Below, one piece after another: positions 24,538 through 32,601 of a DNA stretch of 64,000 nucleotides. Position numbers and translations under genes: made by a program. Source of the stretch: Pseudonocardia hierapolitana (GTDB lineage Bacteria > Actinomycetota > Actinomycetes > Mycobacteriales > Pseudonocardiaceae); NCBI RefSeq assembly GCF_007994075.1, contig NZ_VIWU01000001.1, forward strand, positions 4,402,001-4,466,000, in the 5' to 3' direction. Under the pieces are notes generated by a model. The model was not told where the DNA came from. It searched no databases and saw only the letters and a program-made list of their open reading frames with translations. Every line of letters begins with the position of its first letter. The stretch's first letter is position 1.

Positions 24538-24902
24538 TCCAGCAGGAGTCGCGGCTGCGCGTCGCCGACAACACCGGTGCCAAGGAGATCCTGTGCATCC
24601 GGGTGCTGGGCGGCTCCGGTCGGCGCTACGCAGGAATCGGCGACACGATCGTCGCCACGGTGAAGGACGCCATCCCCGGCGCCGGCGTGAAGCGCGGTGA
24701 CGTGGTCAAGGCCGTCATCGTGCGCACCGTCAAGGAGCGCAGGCGGCCGGACGGGTCCTACATCCGGTTCGACGAGAACGCCGCCGTGCTCATCAAGCAG
24801 GACGGCGAGCCGCGGGGGACCCGCATCTTCGGCCCGGTCGGGCGCGAGCTGCGCGACAAGCGGTTCATGAAGATCATCTCCCTCGCCCCGGAGGTGCTCT
24901 GA
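24534..24902 (+). CDS. rplN: 50S ribosomal protein L14
   Basis: A subunit-interface protein of exactly 122 residues, the family standard. It begins [18 protein letters not shown] and contains [14 protein letters not shown]. The start is GTG in a GTGA overlap with rpsQ. rplX begins one base after the stop codon. Confidence 0.98.
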   Translation: MIQQESRLRVADNTGAKEILCIRVLGGSGRRYAGIGDTIVATVKDAIPGAGVKRGDVVKAVIVRTVKERRRPDGSYIRFDENAAVLIKQDGEPRGTRIFGPVGRELRDKRFMKIISLAPEVL

Positions 24903-24903
24903 C

Positions 24904-25218
24904 ATGAAGATCAAGAAGGGCGACACCGTGCAGGTGATCGCCGGCAAGGACAAGGGCGCGAAGGGCAAGGTCATCCAGGCCTACCCGGACACGCAGCGCG
25001 TGCTCGTCGAGGGTGTCAACCGGATCAAGAAGCACACCCGGATCACCCAGAACCAGCGCGGCGCGCAGTCCGGCGGGATCATCACCACCGAGGCCGCCAT
25101 CCACGTCTCGAACGTGATGCTGGTCGATGGTGACGGCAAGCCCACCCGCGTCGGCAAGAAGGCCACCGACGACGGCAAGCGCGTCCGGATCTCCCGGCGT
25201 TCCGGGAAGGAGATCTGA
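24904..25218 (+). CDS. rplX: 50S ribosomal protein L24
   Basis: An early 50S assembly protein, 104 residues, with the KOW motif [20 protein letters not shown] at the N-terminus. Its stop shares a base with the rplE start (TGATG). Confidence 0.97.
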   Translation: MKIKKGDTVQVIAGKDKGAKGKVIQAYPDTQRVLVEGVNRIKKHTRITQNQRGAQSGGIITTEAAIHVSNVMLVDGDGKPTRVGKKATDDGKRVRISRRSGKEI

Positions 25219-25787
25219 TGAGCGCACCCACCGCCGAGCGCACCGCGCCCCGGCTCAAGCAGCGCTACCTCGACGAGATCAAGTCGGAGCTGCGTGACCA
25301 GTTCTCCTACGGGAACGTCATGCAGATCCCCGGCGTCGTCAAGGTCGTCGTCAACATGGGTGTCGGCGAGGCCGCCCGCGACGCGAAGCTGATCGACGGC
25401 GCGGTCCGCGACCTGGCCACCATCACCGGTCAGAAGCCGCAGATCCGCCGCGCCACCAAGTCCATCGCGCAGTTCAAGTTGCGTGAGGGCATGCCGATCG
25501 GCGCCAAGGTCACCCTGCGCGGCGACCGGATGTGGGAGTTCCTCGACCGCCTGCTGACGATCGCGCTGCCGCGTATCCGCGACTTCCGTGGCCTCTCGGC
25601 CACGCAGTTCGACGGGCGGGGCAACTACACGTTCGGGCTCACGGAGCAGTCGATGTTCCACGAGATCGACCCGGACACGATCGACCGGCCGCGCGGCATG
25701 GACATCACGGTCGTCACCACGGCCACGACCGACGAGGAAGGCCGGGCGCTCCTGCGCAAGCTCGGCTTCCCTTTCAAGGAGGCGTGA
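25218..25787 (+). CDS. rplE: 50S ribosomal protein L5
   Basis: L5 binds 5S rRNA and contacts P-site tRNA. It has 189 residues, with [17 protein letters not shown] and the signature [15 protein letters not shown]. Its 3' end (from about base 25759) is imperfectly repeated immediately downstream, creating a 16-codon mini-ORF before rpsN. Confidence 0.97.
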   Translation: MSAPTAERTAPRLKQRYLDEIKSELRDQFSYGNVMQIPGVVKVVVNMGVGEAARDAKLIDGAVRDLATITGQKPQIRRATKSIAQFKLREGMPIGAKVTLRGDRMWEFLDRLLTIALPRIRDFRGLSATQFDGRGNYTFGLTEQSMFHEIDPDTIDRPRGMDITVVTTATTDEEGRALLRKLGFPFKEA

Positions 25788-25846
25788 GATGGCCCAGACG
25801 CTAGCTCGGCTTCCCCTACTGCCTGTCTGGGAGGCGTGAGATGGCC
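25759..25846 (+). repeat. Partial tandem duplication at the rplE-rpsN junction
   Basis: AGCTCGGCTTCCC occurs at 25759-25771 and 25803-25815. GGAGGCGTGAGATGGCC occurs at 25778-25794 and 25830-25846. The two copies differ only in the short middle. The repeat carries a Shine-Dalgarno, a stop codon and a start codon, so both the rplE end and the rpsN start are duplicated. Confidence 0.8.
25789..25839 (+). CDS. 16-codon mini-ORF between rplE and rpsN
   Basis: An ATG with AAGGAGG upstream, placed exactly like the rpsN start (TGA-G-ATG), opens a frame reading [16 protein letters not shown] before a TGA. That stop is again followed by G-ATG of rpsN. It arose from the local duplication and is out of frame with rpsN. 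It resembles no known protein. It may simply pass ribosomes on to rpsN, or be a harmless accident. Confidence 0.4.
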   Translation: MAQTLARLPLLPVWEA

Positions 25847-26026
25847 AAGAAGGCTCTCATCATCAAGGCCGCGCGCAAGCCGAAGTTCAAGGTGCGGGGT
25901 TACACCCGCTGCCAGAAGTGCGGCCGGCCGCGGGCAGTCCTGCGCAAGTTCGGCCTCTGCCGCGTCTGCGTCCGGGACATGGCTCACGCGGGCGAGCTGC
26001 CCGGCGTGAACAAGTCCTCCTGGTAA
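25841..26026 (+). CDS. rpsZ: 30S ribosomal protein S14, zinc-binding type
   Basis: The short, zinc-containing (C+) form of S14, 61 residues, as usual in the spc operon of actinobacteria. The zinc ligands are C24, C27, C40 and C43. Its ribosome binding site (GGGAGG) lies within the duplicated junction and inside the end of a mini-ORF. A zinc-free S14 paralogue often exists elsewhere in such genomes; none is in this window. Confidence 0.97.
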   Translation: MAKKALIIKAARKPKFKVRGYTRCQKCGRPRAVLRKFGLCRVCVRDMAHAGELPGVNKSSW

Positions 26027-26084
26027 TCCTGTTCGCCGCAGGCCCCGGCACCGGGGAACCACGGCGGGAAAGTGACGACGTCAC

Positions 26085-26483
26085 ATGACGATGACCGACC
26101 CCATCGCAGACATGCTCACGCGTCTGCGCAATGCCAACTCGGCGTACCACGACCGCGTGGTGATGCCGCACTCGAAGCTCAAGGTCGCGATCGCGGAGAT
26201 CCTCCAGAAGGAGGGTTACATCGCCTCCCACCACGTGGAGGACGCCGAGGTCGGCAAGAACCTGGTCATCGAGCTGAAGTACGGGCGCAACCGGGAGCGC
26301 AGCATCGCCGGTCTGCGGCGCGTGTCGAAGCCCGGCCTGCGGGTGTACGCGAAGAACACCAACCTGCCCCGGGTCCTCGGCGGCCTCGGCGTAGCGATCA
26401 TCTCGACGTCCAGCGGTCTCCAGACCGACCAGCAGGCGAAGAAGAACGGCGTGGGCGGGGAAGTCCTCGCCTACGTCTGGTGA
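26085..26483 (+). CDS. rpsH: 30S ribosomal protein S8
   Basis: A primary 16S rRNA-binding protein and, in other bacteria, the translational repressor of this operon. It has 132 residues, beginning [17 protein letters not shown] and ending with the signature [12 protein letters not shown] 58-base gap separates it from rpsZ. The start is ATG 26085; the in-frame ATG two codons later is possible. Confidence 0.97.
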   Translation: MTMTDPIADMLTRLRNANSAYHDRVVMPHSKLKVAIAEILQKEGYIASHHVEDAEVGKNLVIELKYGRNRERSIAGLRRVSKPGLRVYAKNTNLPRVLGGLGVAIISTSSGLQTDQQAKKNGVGGEVLAYVW

Positions 26484-26496
26484 GGGGGTAGAAGAC

Positions 26497-27036
26497 ATGT
26501 CCCGCATCGGGAAGCTGCCCGTCACCGTGCCCGCCGGGGTGGACGTCTCCATCGACGGCCGCACGGTGACCGTGAAGGGCCCCAAGGGCACCCTGTCGCA
26601 CACCGTCATCGAGCCGATCACGGTCGAGCGCGGTGACGACGGCGCCATCCTCGTGAAGCGCCCCGACGACGAGCGTCGTAGCAAGGCCTACCACGGCCTC
26701 ACCCGCTCGCTGGTGAACAACCTCGTCGTCGGCGTCACCTCCGGCTACGAGAAGAGGCTGGAGATCGTCGGCGTCGGTTACCGCGTCGCGCTGAAGGGCT
26801 CCAACCTCGAGTTCGCGCTCGGCTTCAGCCACCCCGTCGTGGTCGAGCCGCCGGAGGGCATCACCTTCGCGGTGGAGACGCCCACCCGGTTCTCGGTCAG
26901 CGGCATCGACAAGCAGCTGGTCGGCGAGACCGCAGCCAACATCCGCAAGATCCGCAAGCCCGAGCCGTACAAGGGCAAGGGTGTGCGGTACGCGGGCGAG
27001 AACGTCCGCCGCAAGGTCGGAAAGACGGGTAAGTGA
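26497..27036 (+). CDS. rplF: 50S ribosomal protein L6
   Basis: L6 lies near the factor-binding site of the 50S subunit. It has 179 residues in two related halves, starting [15 protein letters not shown], and the C-terminal signature [14 protein letters not shown]. Its stop overlaps the rplR GTG by four bases. Confidence 0.97.
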   Translation: MSRIGKLPVTVPAGVDVSIDGRTVTVKGPKGTLSHTVIEPITVERGDDGAILVKRPDDERRSKAYHGLTRSLVNNLVVGVTSGYEKRLEIVGVGYRVALKGSNLEFALGFSHPVVVEPPEGITFAVETPTRFSVSGIDKQLVGETAANIRKIRKPEPYKGKGVRYAGENVRRKVGKTGK

Positions 27037-27458
27037 TCATGGCCCAGAGCGATTCGACGCAGACGATCTCCGCCAACGCCAGGAAGCGCGTAGCTTCCCA
27101 GGTGTCGGCCAAGCGCCGCACCGCGATCACCCGCCGGCACGCGCGCCTGCGCAAGAAGGTCGTCGGCAGCGCCGAGCGTCCGCGTCTGGCCGTCAAGCGC
27201 AGCTCGCGGCACATCCTCGTGCAGCTGATCGACGACGTCGCCGGCCACACGCTGGCCTCGGCGTCCTCGCTCGAGGCCGACGTCCGCGCGCTGGACGGCG
27301 ACAAGAAGGCCCGCGCGGCGAAGGTCGGCGAGCTGGTGGCCGCCCGCGCCCGCGAGGCCGGCGTCAGCGCTGTGGTCTTCGACCGGGGTGGCTACGACTA
27401 CCACGGGCGCATCGCGGCGCTGGCCGACGCCGCCCGCGAAGGCGGGCTGGAGTTCTGA
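27033..27458 (+). CDS. rplR: 50S ribosomal protein L18
   Basis: L18 binds 5S rRNA together with L5. It has 141 residues counting from GTG 27033; an in-frame ATG is at 27039. The core reads [20 protein letters not shown], and it ends [26 protein letters not shown], typical of the family. Its stop overlaps the start of a 10-codon ORF that leads into rpsE. Confidence 0.96.
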   Translation: MIMAQSDSTQTISANARKRVASQVSAKRRTAITRRHARLRKKVVGSAERPRLAVKRSSRHILVQLIDDVAGHTLASASSLEADVRALDGDKKARAAKVGELVAARAREAGVSAVVFDRGGYDYHGRIAALADAAREGGLEF

Positions 27459-27490
27459 TGTACACGAACAAGATGGAAGGGAACGTCTGA
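27458..27490 (+). CDS. 10-codon bridging ORF between rplR and rpsE
   Basis: ATG 27458 shares its A with the rplR stop; the frame reads [10 protein letters not shown]; its TGA shares its A with the rpsE ATG (27490). It therefore fills the whole 31-base gap with TGATG overlaps on both sides. GGAAGGGAA inside it is the only ribosome binding site for rpsE. Its product is unknown and may not matter; the role may be ribosome hand-over. Confidence 0.4.
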   Translation: MYTNKMEGNV

Positions 27491-28119
27491 TGCCGGGACG
27501 CACACGGCGTGACGGCGGGGGCCCTGGGGGCGGCGACAACCGCGACCGCCGGGACCGCCGGGACGGAGGCCGTGGCGGGGCGGCCCAGGACAAGACCCCG
27601 TACATCGAGCGCCTGGTCACGATCAACCGCGTGGCCAAGGTGGTCAAGGGTGGCCGGCGCTTCAGCTTCACCGCCCTCATGATCGTGGGTGACGGCGACG
27701 GCATGGTCGGCGTCGGCTACGGCAAGGCCAAGGAGGTGCCGGCGGCGATCGCCAAGGGCGTGGAGGAGGCGAAGAAGAACTTCTTCCGCGTCCCGCGCAT
27801 CGGCGGCACGATCGTCCACCGCGTGCAGGGCGAGGCCGCCGCGGGCGTCGTCATGCTCCGCCCGGCGAGCCCAGGTACCGGTGTCATCGCCGGTGGCCCG
27901 GTGCGCGCCGTGCTGGAGTGCGCGGGCATCCACGACGTCCTGTCGAAGTCGCTGGGCAGCGACAACGCGATCAACATCGTGCACGCCACGGTGGACGCGC
28001 TGAAGCAGATCCAGCGGCCCGAGGAGGTCGCGGCCCGCCGCGGCCTGCCGCTCGAGGACGTCGCCCCCGCCGAGATGCTGCGGGCCCGTGCGGCCGCTGC
28101 GCAGGGTGCGAGGTCGTGA
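27490..28119 (+). CDS. rpsE: 30S ribosomal protein S5
   Basis: S5 contributes to decoding fidelity and the mRNA helicase activity of the ribosome. It has 209 residues. After a Gly/Arg/Asp-rich N-terminal extension of about 35 residues, it shows the double-stranded RNA-binding-like domain [20 protein letters not shown] and the signature [15 protein letters not shown]. The stop shares a base with rpmD. Confidence 0.97.
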   Translation: MPGRTRRDGGGPGGGDNRDRRDRRDGGRGGAAQDKTPYIERLVTINRVAKVVKGGRRFSFTALMIVGDGDGMVGVGYGKAKEVPAAIAKGVEEAKKNFFRVPRIGGTIVHRVQGEAAAGVVMLRPASPGTGVIAGGPVRAVLECAGIHDVLSKSLGSDNAINIVHATVDALKQIQRPEEVAARRGLPLEDVAPAEMLRARAAAAQGARS

Positions 28120-28322
28120 TGGCCGAAACGACCAACGCGGCGAAGCTCGCGATCACCCAGGTCCGCAGCAGCATCGGCTGCAAGCAGAACCAGCGCGCCA
28201 CCCTGAAGTCGCTGGGTCTGCGCAAGATCCGCCAGACGGTCGAGCGGGACGACACCCCGCAGATCCGCGGCATGATCCACACCGTCCGTCACCTCGTGAC
28301 GGTCGAGGAGGTCGGCTCCTGA
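28119..28322 (+). CDS. rpmD: 50S ribosomal protein L30
   Basis: A small 67-residue protein with the family pattern [20 protein letters not shown] and [20 protein letters not shown]. It overlaps its neighbours by one base on both sides (TGATG), placing it between rpsE and rplO in the usual order. Confidence 0.96.
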   Translation: MAETTNAAKLAITQVRSSIGCKQNQRATLKSLGLRKIRQTVERDDTPQIRGMIHTVRHLVTVEEVGS

Positions 28323-28768
28323 TGACCACCATCAAGATCCACCACCTCCGCCCCGCCCCGGGAGCCAAGACCGAGAAGACCCGGGTCGGGCGCGGCGAAG
28401 GCAGCAAGGGCAAGACGGCGGGCCGAGGTACCAAGGGCACCAAGGCACGCAAGACCGTCTCGCCGGCCTTCGAGGGTGGCCAGATGCCGCTGCACATGCG
28501 GCTGCCGAAGCTCAAGGGCTTCAAGAACCGGTTCCGCGTCGAGTACCAGGTGGTGAACGTGGGCGACCTCGCCCAGCTGTTCCCCGAGGGCGGCACCATC
28601 GGTCCCGACGAGCTTGTCGCGGCCGGCGCGGTGCGGCGCAACCAGCTCGTCAAGGTTCTCGGCAACGGCGACCTGGACGGCGTCGCGCTCACCGTGAGCG
28701 CCCACGCCTTCTCCGGCAGCGCCCGCGACAAGATCACGGCCGCGGGCGGCAGCGTCACGGAACTGTAG
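28322..28768 (+). CDS. rplO: 50S ribosomal protein L15
   Basis: L15 is a late 50S assembly protein, 148 residues. The glycine-rich N-terminus ([19 protein letters not shown]) and the C-terminal pattern [19 protein letters not shown] are intact. It is the last gene before a hairpin and the secY promoter region. Confidence 0.97.
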   Translation: MTTIKIHHLRPAPGAKTEKTRVGRGEGSKGKTAGRGTKGTKARKTVSPAFEGGQMPLHMRLPKLKGFKNRFRVEYQVVNVGDLAQLFPEGGTIGPDELVAAGAVRRNQLVKVLGNGDLDGVALTVSAHAFSGSARDKITAAGGSVTEL

Positions 28769-28789
28769 ACAGTTCACGCCTGTTCGGTG

Positions 28790-28817
28790 CGGACCGGCCC
28801 TGATATGGGCCGGTCCG
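28790..28817 (+). terminator. Hairpin between rplO and secY
   Basis: CGGACCGGCCC (28790-28800) pairs with GGGCCGGTCCG (28807-28817) around TGATAT; wobble pairs extend the stem. It has no U tract. It likely terminates or attenuates the ribosomal protein transcript. Confidence 0.65.
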
Positions 28818-28840
28818 TGCCGTACGGGTGGAGCGGCCGC

Positions 28841-28849
28841 TGTTAGAGT
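28841..28849 (+). promoter_or_regulatory. Extended -10 element upstream of secY
   Basis: TGTTAGAGT contains TG-n-TAGAGT, an extended -10 promoter element, 113 bases before the secY start. No strong -35 box was found. Confidence 0.4.
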
Positions 28850-28961
28850 CGTTCGTGCCCGGGTTCGTCGAAGTCCAGCGGGAGCCCGGCGAAACGTCGC
28901 TCTCGATCGCGACGGACGGGCCCGCCGCGGAGCGGGCCACCCAGTACAGGAGGATCACCGA

Positions 28962-30269
28962 GTGCTAGGCGCTTTTCGGTCGGCACTGACCACGCCGGAC
29001 CTGCGGAAGAAGATCCTCTTCACGCTGGGGATCATCGCGGTGTACCGGCTCGGGTGCTCGATCCCGTCGCCCGGGGTGTCCTACCCGAACATCCAGGAGT
29101 GCCTCGAACAGGTCGAGCAGAGCGACAACGCGAGCATCTACTCGCTGATCAACCTGTTCTCCGGCGGCGCGCTGCTGCAGCTGTCGATCTTCGCGCTCGG
29201 CATCATGCCGTACATCACCTCGAGCATCATCATCCAGCTGCTCACGGTGGTCATCCCGCGCTTCGAGCAGCTCAAGAAGGAAGGGCAGTCGGGTCAGAGC
29301 AAGCTGACCCAGTACACCCGGTACCTCACGATCGCGCTCGCCATCCTGCAGGCCACCGGCATCGTCGCGCTGGCCGACCGCGGGCAGCTGTTCACCAACT
29401 GCTCCCTCCCGGTGATCCCCGAGTCCAACATCTTCACGCTCTCGGTGATCGTGATCGTGATGACGGCCGGCACCGCGGTCATCATGTGGCTGGGTGAGCA
29501 GGTCACCGAGCGCGGCATCGGCAACGGCATGTCGCTGCTGATCTTCACCTCGATCGCGGCCCGGATCCCCGGCGAGGGCGCCAACATCCTGCAGAACGGC
29601 GGCCTGGTCTTCGCGGGTGTCTGCTTCTTCGGCCTGGCCATCATCGCGAGCGTGGTGTTCGTCGAGCAGGGGCAGCGCCGGATCCCGGTGCAGTACGCCA
29701 AGCGGATGGTCGGGCGCCGCATGTACGGCGGCACCTCCACCTACCTGCCGCTGAAGGTCAACCAGGCCGGTGTCATCCCGGTCATCTTCGGCTCCTCGCT
29801 GCTGTACCTGCCGGACCTGATCTCTCGGCTAGCCGGCACCACCGGCGGCGGGTTCCAGCAGTTCGTGCAGACCTATCTCGTCGACCAGTCGAGCTGGGTC
29901 CACATCACGCTGTACATCGCGCTGATCATCTTCTTCACCTACTTCTACGTCGGCATCACGTTCAACCCCGAGGAACGGGCCGACGAGATGAAGAAGTTCG
30001 GCGGCTTCATCCCGGGCATCCGCCCGGGCCGGCCGACCGCGGAGTACCTGCAGTTCGTCCTGTCCCGCATCACGCTGCCCGGCTCCCTGTACCTCGGCAT
30101 CGTCGCGGTGCTGCCGAACTTCTTCCTCGGCATCACCGGCTCAGGCCAGAACCAGAACTTCCCCTTCGGGGGCACCGCTGTGCTGATCATGGTCGGAGTG
30201 GGCCTCGACACCGTCAAGCAGATCGAGAGCCAGCTCATGCAACGCAAGTACGACGGTTTCCTGCGTTAG
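28962..30269 (+). CDS. secY: Protein translocase subunit SecY
   Basis: The channel subunit of the Sec translocon, 435 residues, GTG start after CAGGAGG. Ten membrane segments are visible, with the plug region LFSGGALLQLSIFALGIMPY and the cytoplasmic loop GERGIGNG-type sequence (TERGIGNGMSLLIF). The C-terminal tail ends MQRKYDGFLR, as in relatives. It heads a secY-adk-map operon. Confidence 0.98.
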   Translation: MLGAFRSALTTPDLRKKILFTLGIIAVYRLGCSIPSPGVSYPNIQECLEQVEQSDNASIYSLINLFSGGALLQLSIFALGIMPYITSSIIIQLLTVVIPRFEQLKKEGQSGQSKLTQYTRYLTIALAILQATGIVALADRGQLFTNCSLPVIPESNIFTLSVIVIVMTAGTAVIMWLGEQVTERGIGNGMSLLIFTSIAARIPGEGANILQNGGLVFAGVCFFGLAIIASVVFVEQGQRRIPVQYAKRMVGRRMYGGTSTYLPLKVNQAGVIPVIFGSSLLYLPDLISRLAGTTGGGFQQFVQTYLVDQSSWVHITLYIALIIFFTYFYVGITFNPEERADEMKKFGGFIPGIRPGRPTAEYLQFVLSRITLPGSLYLGIVAVLPNFFLGITGSGQNQNFPFGGTAVLIMVGVGLDTVKQIESQLMQRKYDGFLR

Positions 30270-30324
30270 CGTCGGTCGATCGGTCGGGTTCGGTTCGTTG
30301 TCGAGTTCAGGAGGTCGGTGTCGC

Positions 30325-30879
30325 GTGCGTCTTCTTCTGGTCGGTCCACCAGGCGCGGGCAAGGGCACCCAGGCGGTGCGTCTCGCGGAGCACCTGGACG
30401 TGCCACACATCTCCAGCGGTGATCTGTTCCGCGCCAACCTGCGGCCGGGCGCCGAGACGCCGATCGGGCTCGAGGCCAAGCGGTACATCGACGCGGGCGA
30501 CCTCGTGCCGGACAGCGTCACCATCGCGATGATGCGCGAGCGCCTCGCCGAGGACGACGCGGCGAAGGGCTTCGTGCTCGACGGCTTCCCGCGCAACCTG
30601 AGCCAGTCGAACTCGCTCGACCAGTTGCTGGCCGAGCGCGGCGAGGACATCGACACGGTCGTCGAGTTGAAGGTGCCCGAGGACGAGCTGGTGCGCCGGC
30701 TGCTCGGCCGGGGGCGCACCGACGACACCGAGGACGTCATCCGTCGCCGCCAGGAGGTCTACCGCGCGGAGACCGCGCCGCTGCTGGATCACTACCGCGA
30801 CCGGCTGGTGACCATCGACGCCGTGGGCGCCGTCGAGGAGATCACCGACCGGATCTCCGACGCGCTCCGGGATCGATGA
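30325..30879 (+). CDS. adk: Adenylate kinase
   Basis: Catalyses AMP + ATP to 2 ADP. It has 184 residues: P-loop [10 protein letters not shown] at the N-terminus, [10 protein letters not shown] in the middle, and the short LID form ([15 protein letters not shown]) of actinobacterial adenylate kinases without zinc cysteines. GTG 30325 is the start that begins at the first strand ([10 protein letters not shown]) with AGGAGG upstream; an upstream extension is unlikely. Its stop overlaps the map ATG (ATGA). Confidence 0.97.
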   Translation: MRLLLVGPPGAGKGTQAVRLAEHLDVPHISSGDLFRANLRPGAETPIGLEAKRYIDAGDLVPDSVTIAMMRERLAEDDAAKGFVLDGFPRNLSQSNSLDQLLAERGEDIDTVVELKVPEDELVRRLLGRGRTDDTEDVIRRRQEVYRAETAPLLDHYRDRLVTIDAVGAVEEITDRISDALRDR

Positions 30880-31697
30880 GTTCGGGGCGCAGGGGCGTTC
30901 GCGGGTTGATCGCGCGCTGGCGGGGGCGGGACATCGAGCTGAAGACCCCCGGTGAGCTGGATGCGATGCGCGCCGCGGGTGCTCTCGTCGCCCGCACGCT
31001 GGCCGCGGTCGTCGAGGCGGCGAAGGCCGGGGTGAGCACGGCGGAGCTGGACGCGCTCGCCGAGCAGACCATCCGGGACGGCGGGGCCACCCCGTCGTTC
31101 CTCGGGTACCACGGCTACCCCGCATCCATCTGCGCCTCGGTGAACGAGCAGATCGTGCACGGCATCCCGGCGGCCTCCCAGATCCTCGCCGACGGTGACC
31201 TGATCTCCGTCGACTGCGGGGCGATCCTCGACGGCTGGCACGGCGACGCTGCGGTGACGATCCCGATCGGCGCGGTCTCGTCCGCCGATCTCGCCCTGTC
31301 GGCCGCCTGCGAGGAGGCGCTGCACGCGGGGATCGCCGCCGTGCGCGCCGGCGGCCGGCTCACCGACATCTCGCACGCCGTGCAGGTGGCCGCCGAGGCT
31401 GCCGGTGAGCGCGACGGTGTGCGGTACGGGATCGTCGCCGAGTACGGCGGGCACGGCATCGGAACGTCGATGCACATGGACCCGTTCCTGCCCAACTACG
31501 GCGACCCCGGTCAAGGGCCGCGGCTGCTACCCGGGATGGCCCTCGCCGTGGAGCCGATGCTCACTGCCGGTGACCCGGAGACCGTCGAGCTGGACGACGG
31601 CTGGACCGTGGTCACGGCCGACGGCAGCCGGGCGGTGCACTGGGAGCACAGCGTCGCGATCACCGATGACGGCCCCAGGATCCTCACCCTTCCCTGA
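30876..31697 (+). CDS. map: Methionine aminopeptidase, type I
   Basis: Removes the initiator methionine from new proteins. It has 273 residues. Metal ligands can be recognised in [18 protein letters not shown] (two Asp), GHGIGTSMH (His), AVEPMLT (Glu) and HWEHSVAIT (Glu). It has the HGIP motif near residue 92. An Arg-rich N-terminus precedes the domain. The start overlaps adk by four bases. It ends the operon; a 0.9-kb gene-free region follows. Confidence 0.97.
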   Translation: MSSGRRGVRGLIARWRGRDIELKTPGELDAMRAAGALVARTLAAVVEAAKAGVSTAELDALAEQTIRDGGATPSFLGYHGYPASICASVNEQIVHGIPAASQILADGDLISVDCGAILDGWHGDAAVTIPIGAVSSADLALSAACEEALHAGIAAVRAGGRLTDISHAVQVAAEAAGERDGVRYGIVAEYGGHGIGTSMHMDPFLPNYGDPGQGPRLLPGMALAVEPMLTAGDPETVELDDGWTVVTADGSRAVHWEHSVAITDDGPRILTLP

Positions 31698-32034
31698 TCC
31701 CCCTGCCGGGCAGGCTTCCGGGTTCAGGCCTCCTGACGACGCCGCGCATTGTGCGGGGAATGCGGTGCGGGCGGGCCGGGGCCTGCCCGTCGTGGCGCGC
31801 GGCGCCGCCGGCAGGCCGGTCTCACGGCACGTGATCGTGGGCCTGCGTGCCGGTCGTGCTCCTGGTGTCTGTTCGCCCCCGTGTCGGTCCAGGCACCCGC
31901 TCGACGGGGCGCGTGGGCGGAGAACGGGCGCGCGAGCTGCGGAGATCGTTCCGATCAGCGCACCATGGGCTCGGCGGCGACATTGATGGACTCCTCGGGC
32001 CGATCCCGGGAGCCCTCTCCCTCCGCGGATAGCC

Positions 32035-32104
32035 ACTTCACACACCTAGTGGCGACTTCACAGAAGGCCGGCCTTGTGTGAAGTCCGTACTGGGTATGTG
32101 AAGT
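32035..32104. repeat. Symmetric four-copy octamer array
   Basis: ACTTCACA at 32035 and 32055, then its complement TGTGAAGT at 32077 and 32097. The spacing is exactly 20 bp within each pair. The centre (32055-32084) is an almost perfect 30-bp palindrome around AAGGCCGGCCTT. It could be a protein-binding array or a repeat element able to form a hairpin. Confidence 0.85.
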
Positions 32105-32293
32105 CGGCTGTTGGCGGCGCTGCGGGCGGCATGATCGGCTGTTCGGCGCGTTGCCGTGTCGTTTTCGGCCGTTTTCCACGCCGGAGCCTCGATCTTGGCC
32201 GTGGGACCGCCTTCGGTGGCGCCGCGCGCCAGGAGGGCAGGCCCCTGGCCTGCCCGCGTAGTGCTGCCCTCAGGGGTCGCAGAGACTCGGAGG

Positions 32294-32340
32294 TCAAGGG
32301 TCGCGAAGCGATCGCGAAGCGACGCCGTAGGCGCCCTTGA
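32294..32340. repeat. Small inverted-repeat-bounded element
   Basis: TCAAGGG (32294-32300) and CCCTTGA (32334-32340) flank two exact tandem copies of TCGCGAAGCGA (32301-32311, 32312-32322). It looks like a REP-type extragenic element. Confidence 0.6.
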
Positions 32341-32360
32341 GCTCTGAGGGGCGGCCCCGC

Positions 32361-32464
32361 ACGATGCGCGGCGCGACCGAAGGCCCGGTGGGGTTGGGCC
32401 TGACGATGCGGGGCGCCACCAAAGGCCAGGCGGGCTGGGCCCGGACGATGCGCCGCCACCGAGG
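32361..32464. repeat. 42-bp imperfect tandem repeat, about 2.5 copies
   Basis: Units start at ACGATGCG: 32361, 32403 and 32445 (partial). The period is 42 bp, a multiple of three, so both strands stay open across it, but no start or protein family supports a gene. Confidence 0.7.
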
Positions 32465-32587
32465 ACACATGCGTTGGTCCGCCGGAGCCGGTGGCGGCGA
32501 TCTTCCGAGTAGCACAGACACAGGGGGCGAAGTGCGCGTTCGGGCCGCGCACGTCACACTCGTCCCCTGATCGGGCGTGCCGTGGGC

Positions 32588-32593
32588 TAGGCT
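32588..32593 (+). promoter_or_regulatory. Probable -10 box of leaderless pntA mRNA
   Basis: TAGGCT lies 8 bases before the GTG at 32602, with no ribosome binding site between them. Confidence 0.45.
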
Positions 32594-32601
32594 CCGGTCT
32601 T

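Larger units (their letters stand above)
31698..32601. other. Repeat-rich gene-free region between map and pntA
   Basis: About 900 bases in which no frame looks like a real protein. It holds a symmetric four-copy octamer array (32035-32104), a small element flanked by TCAAGGG/CCCTTGA with an 11-bp tandem repeat (32294-32340), and a 42-bp imperfect tandem repeat (32361-32464). The promoter of pntA is at its right end. Confidence 0.6.

Noticed and set aside
31405..32045. Several 100-190-codon frames between map and pntA
   Set aside because: They overlap the real end of map or each other on both strands, and have Arg/Pro/Ala-biased shadow composition without motifs.
32361..32464. Possible CRISPR array
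   Set aside because: Units are contiguous and imperfect with no unique spacers, only 2.5 copies, and no cas gene nearby.
32294..32570. Frames on both strands across the 42-bp tandem repeats as a repeat protein
   Set aside because: They stay open only because the period is a multiple of three; no ribosome binding site or family supports translation.
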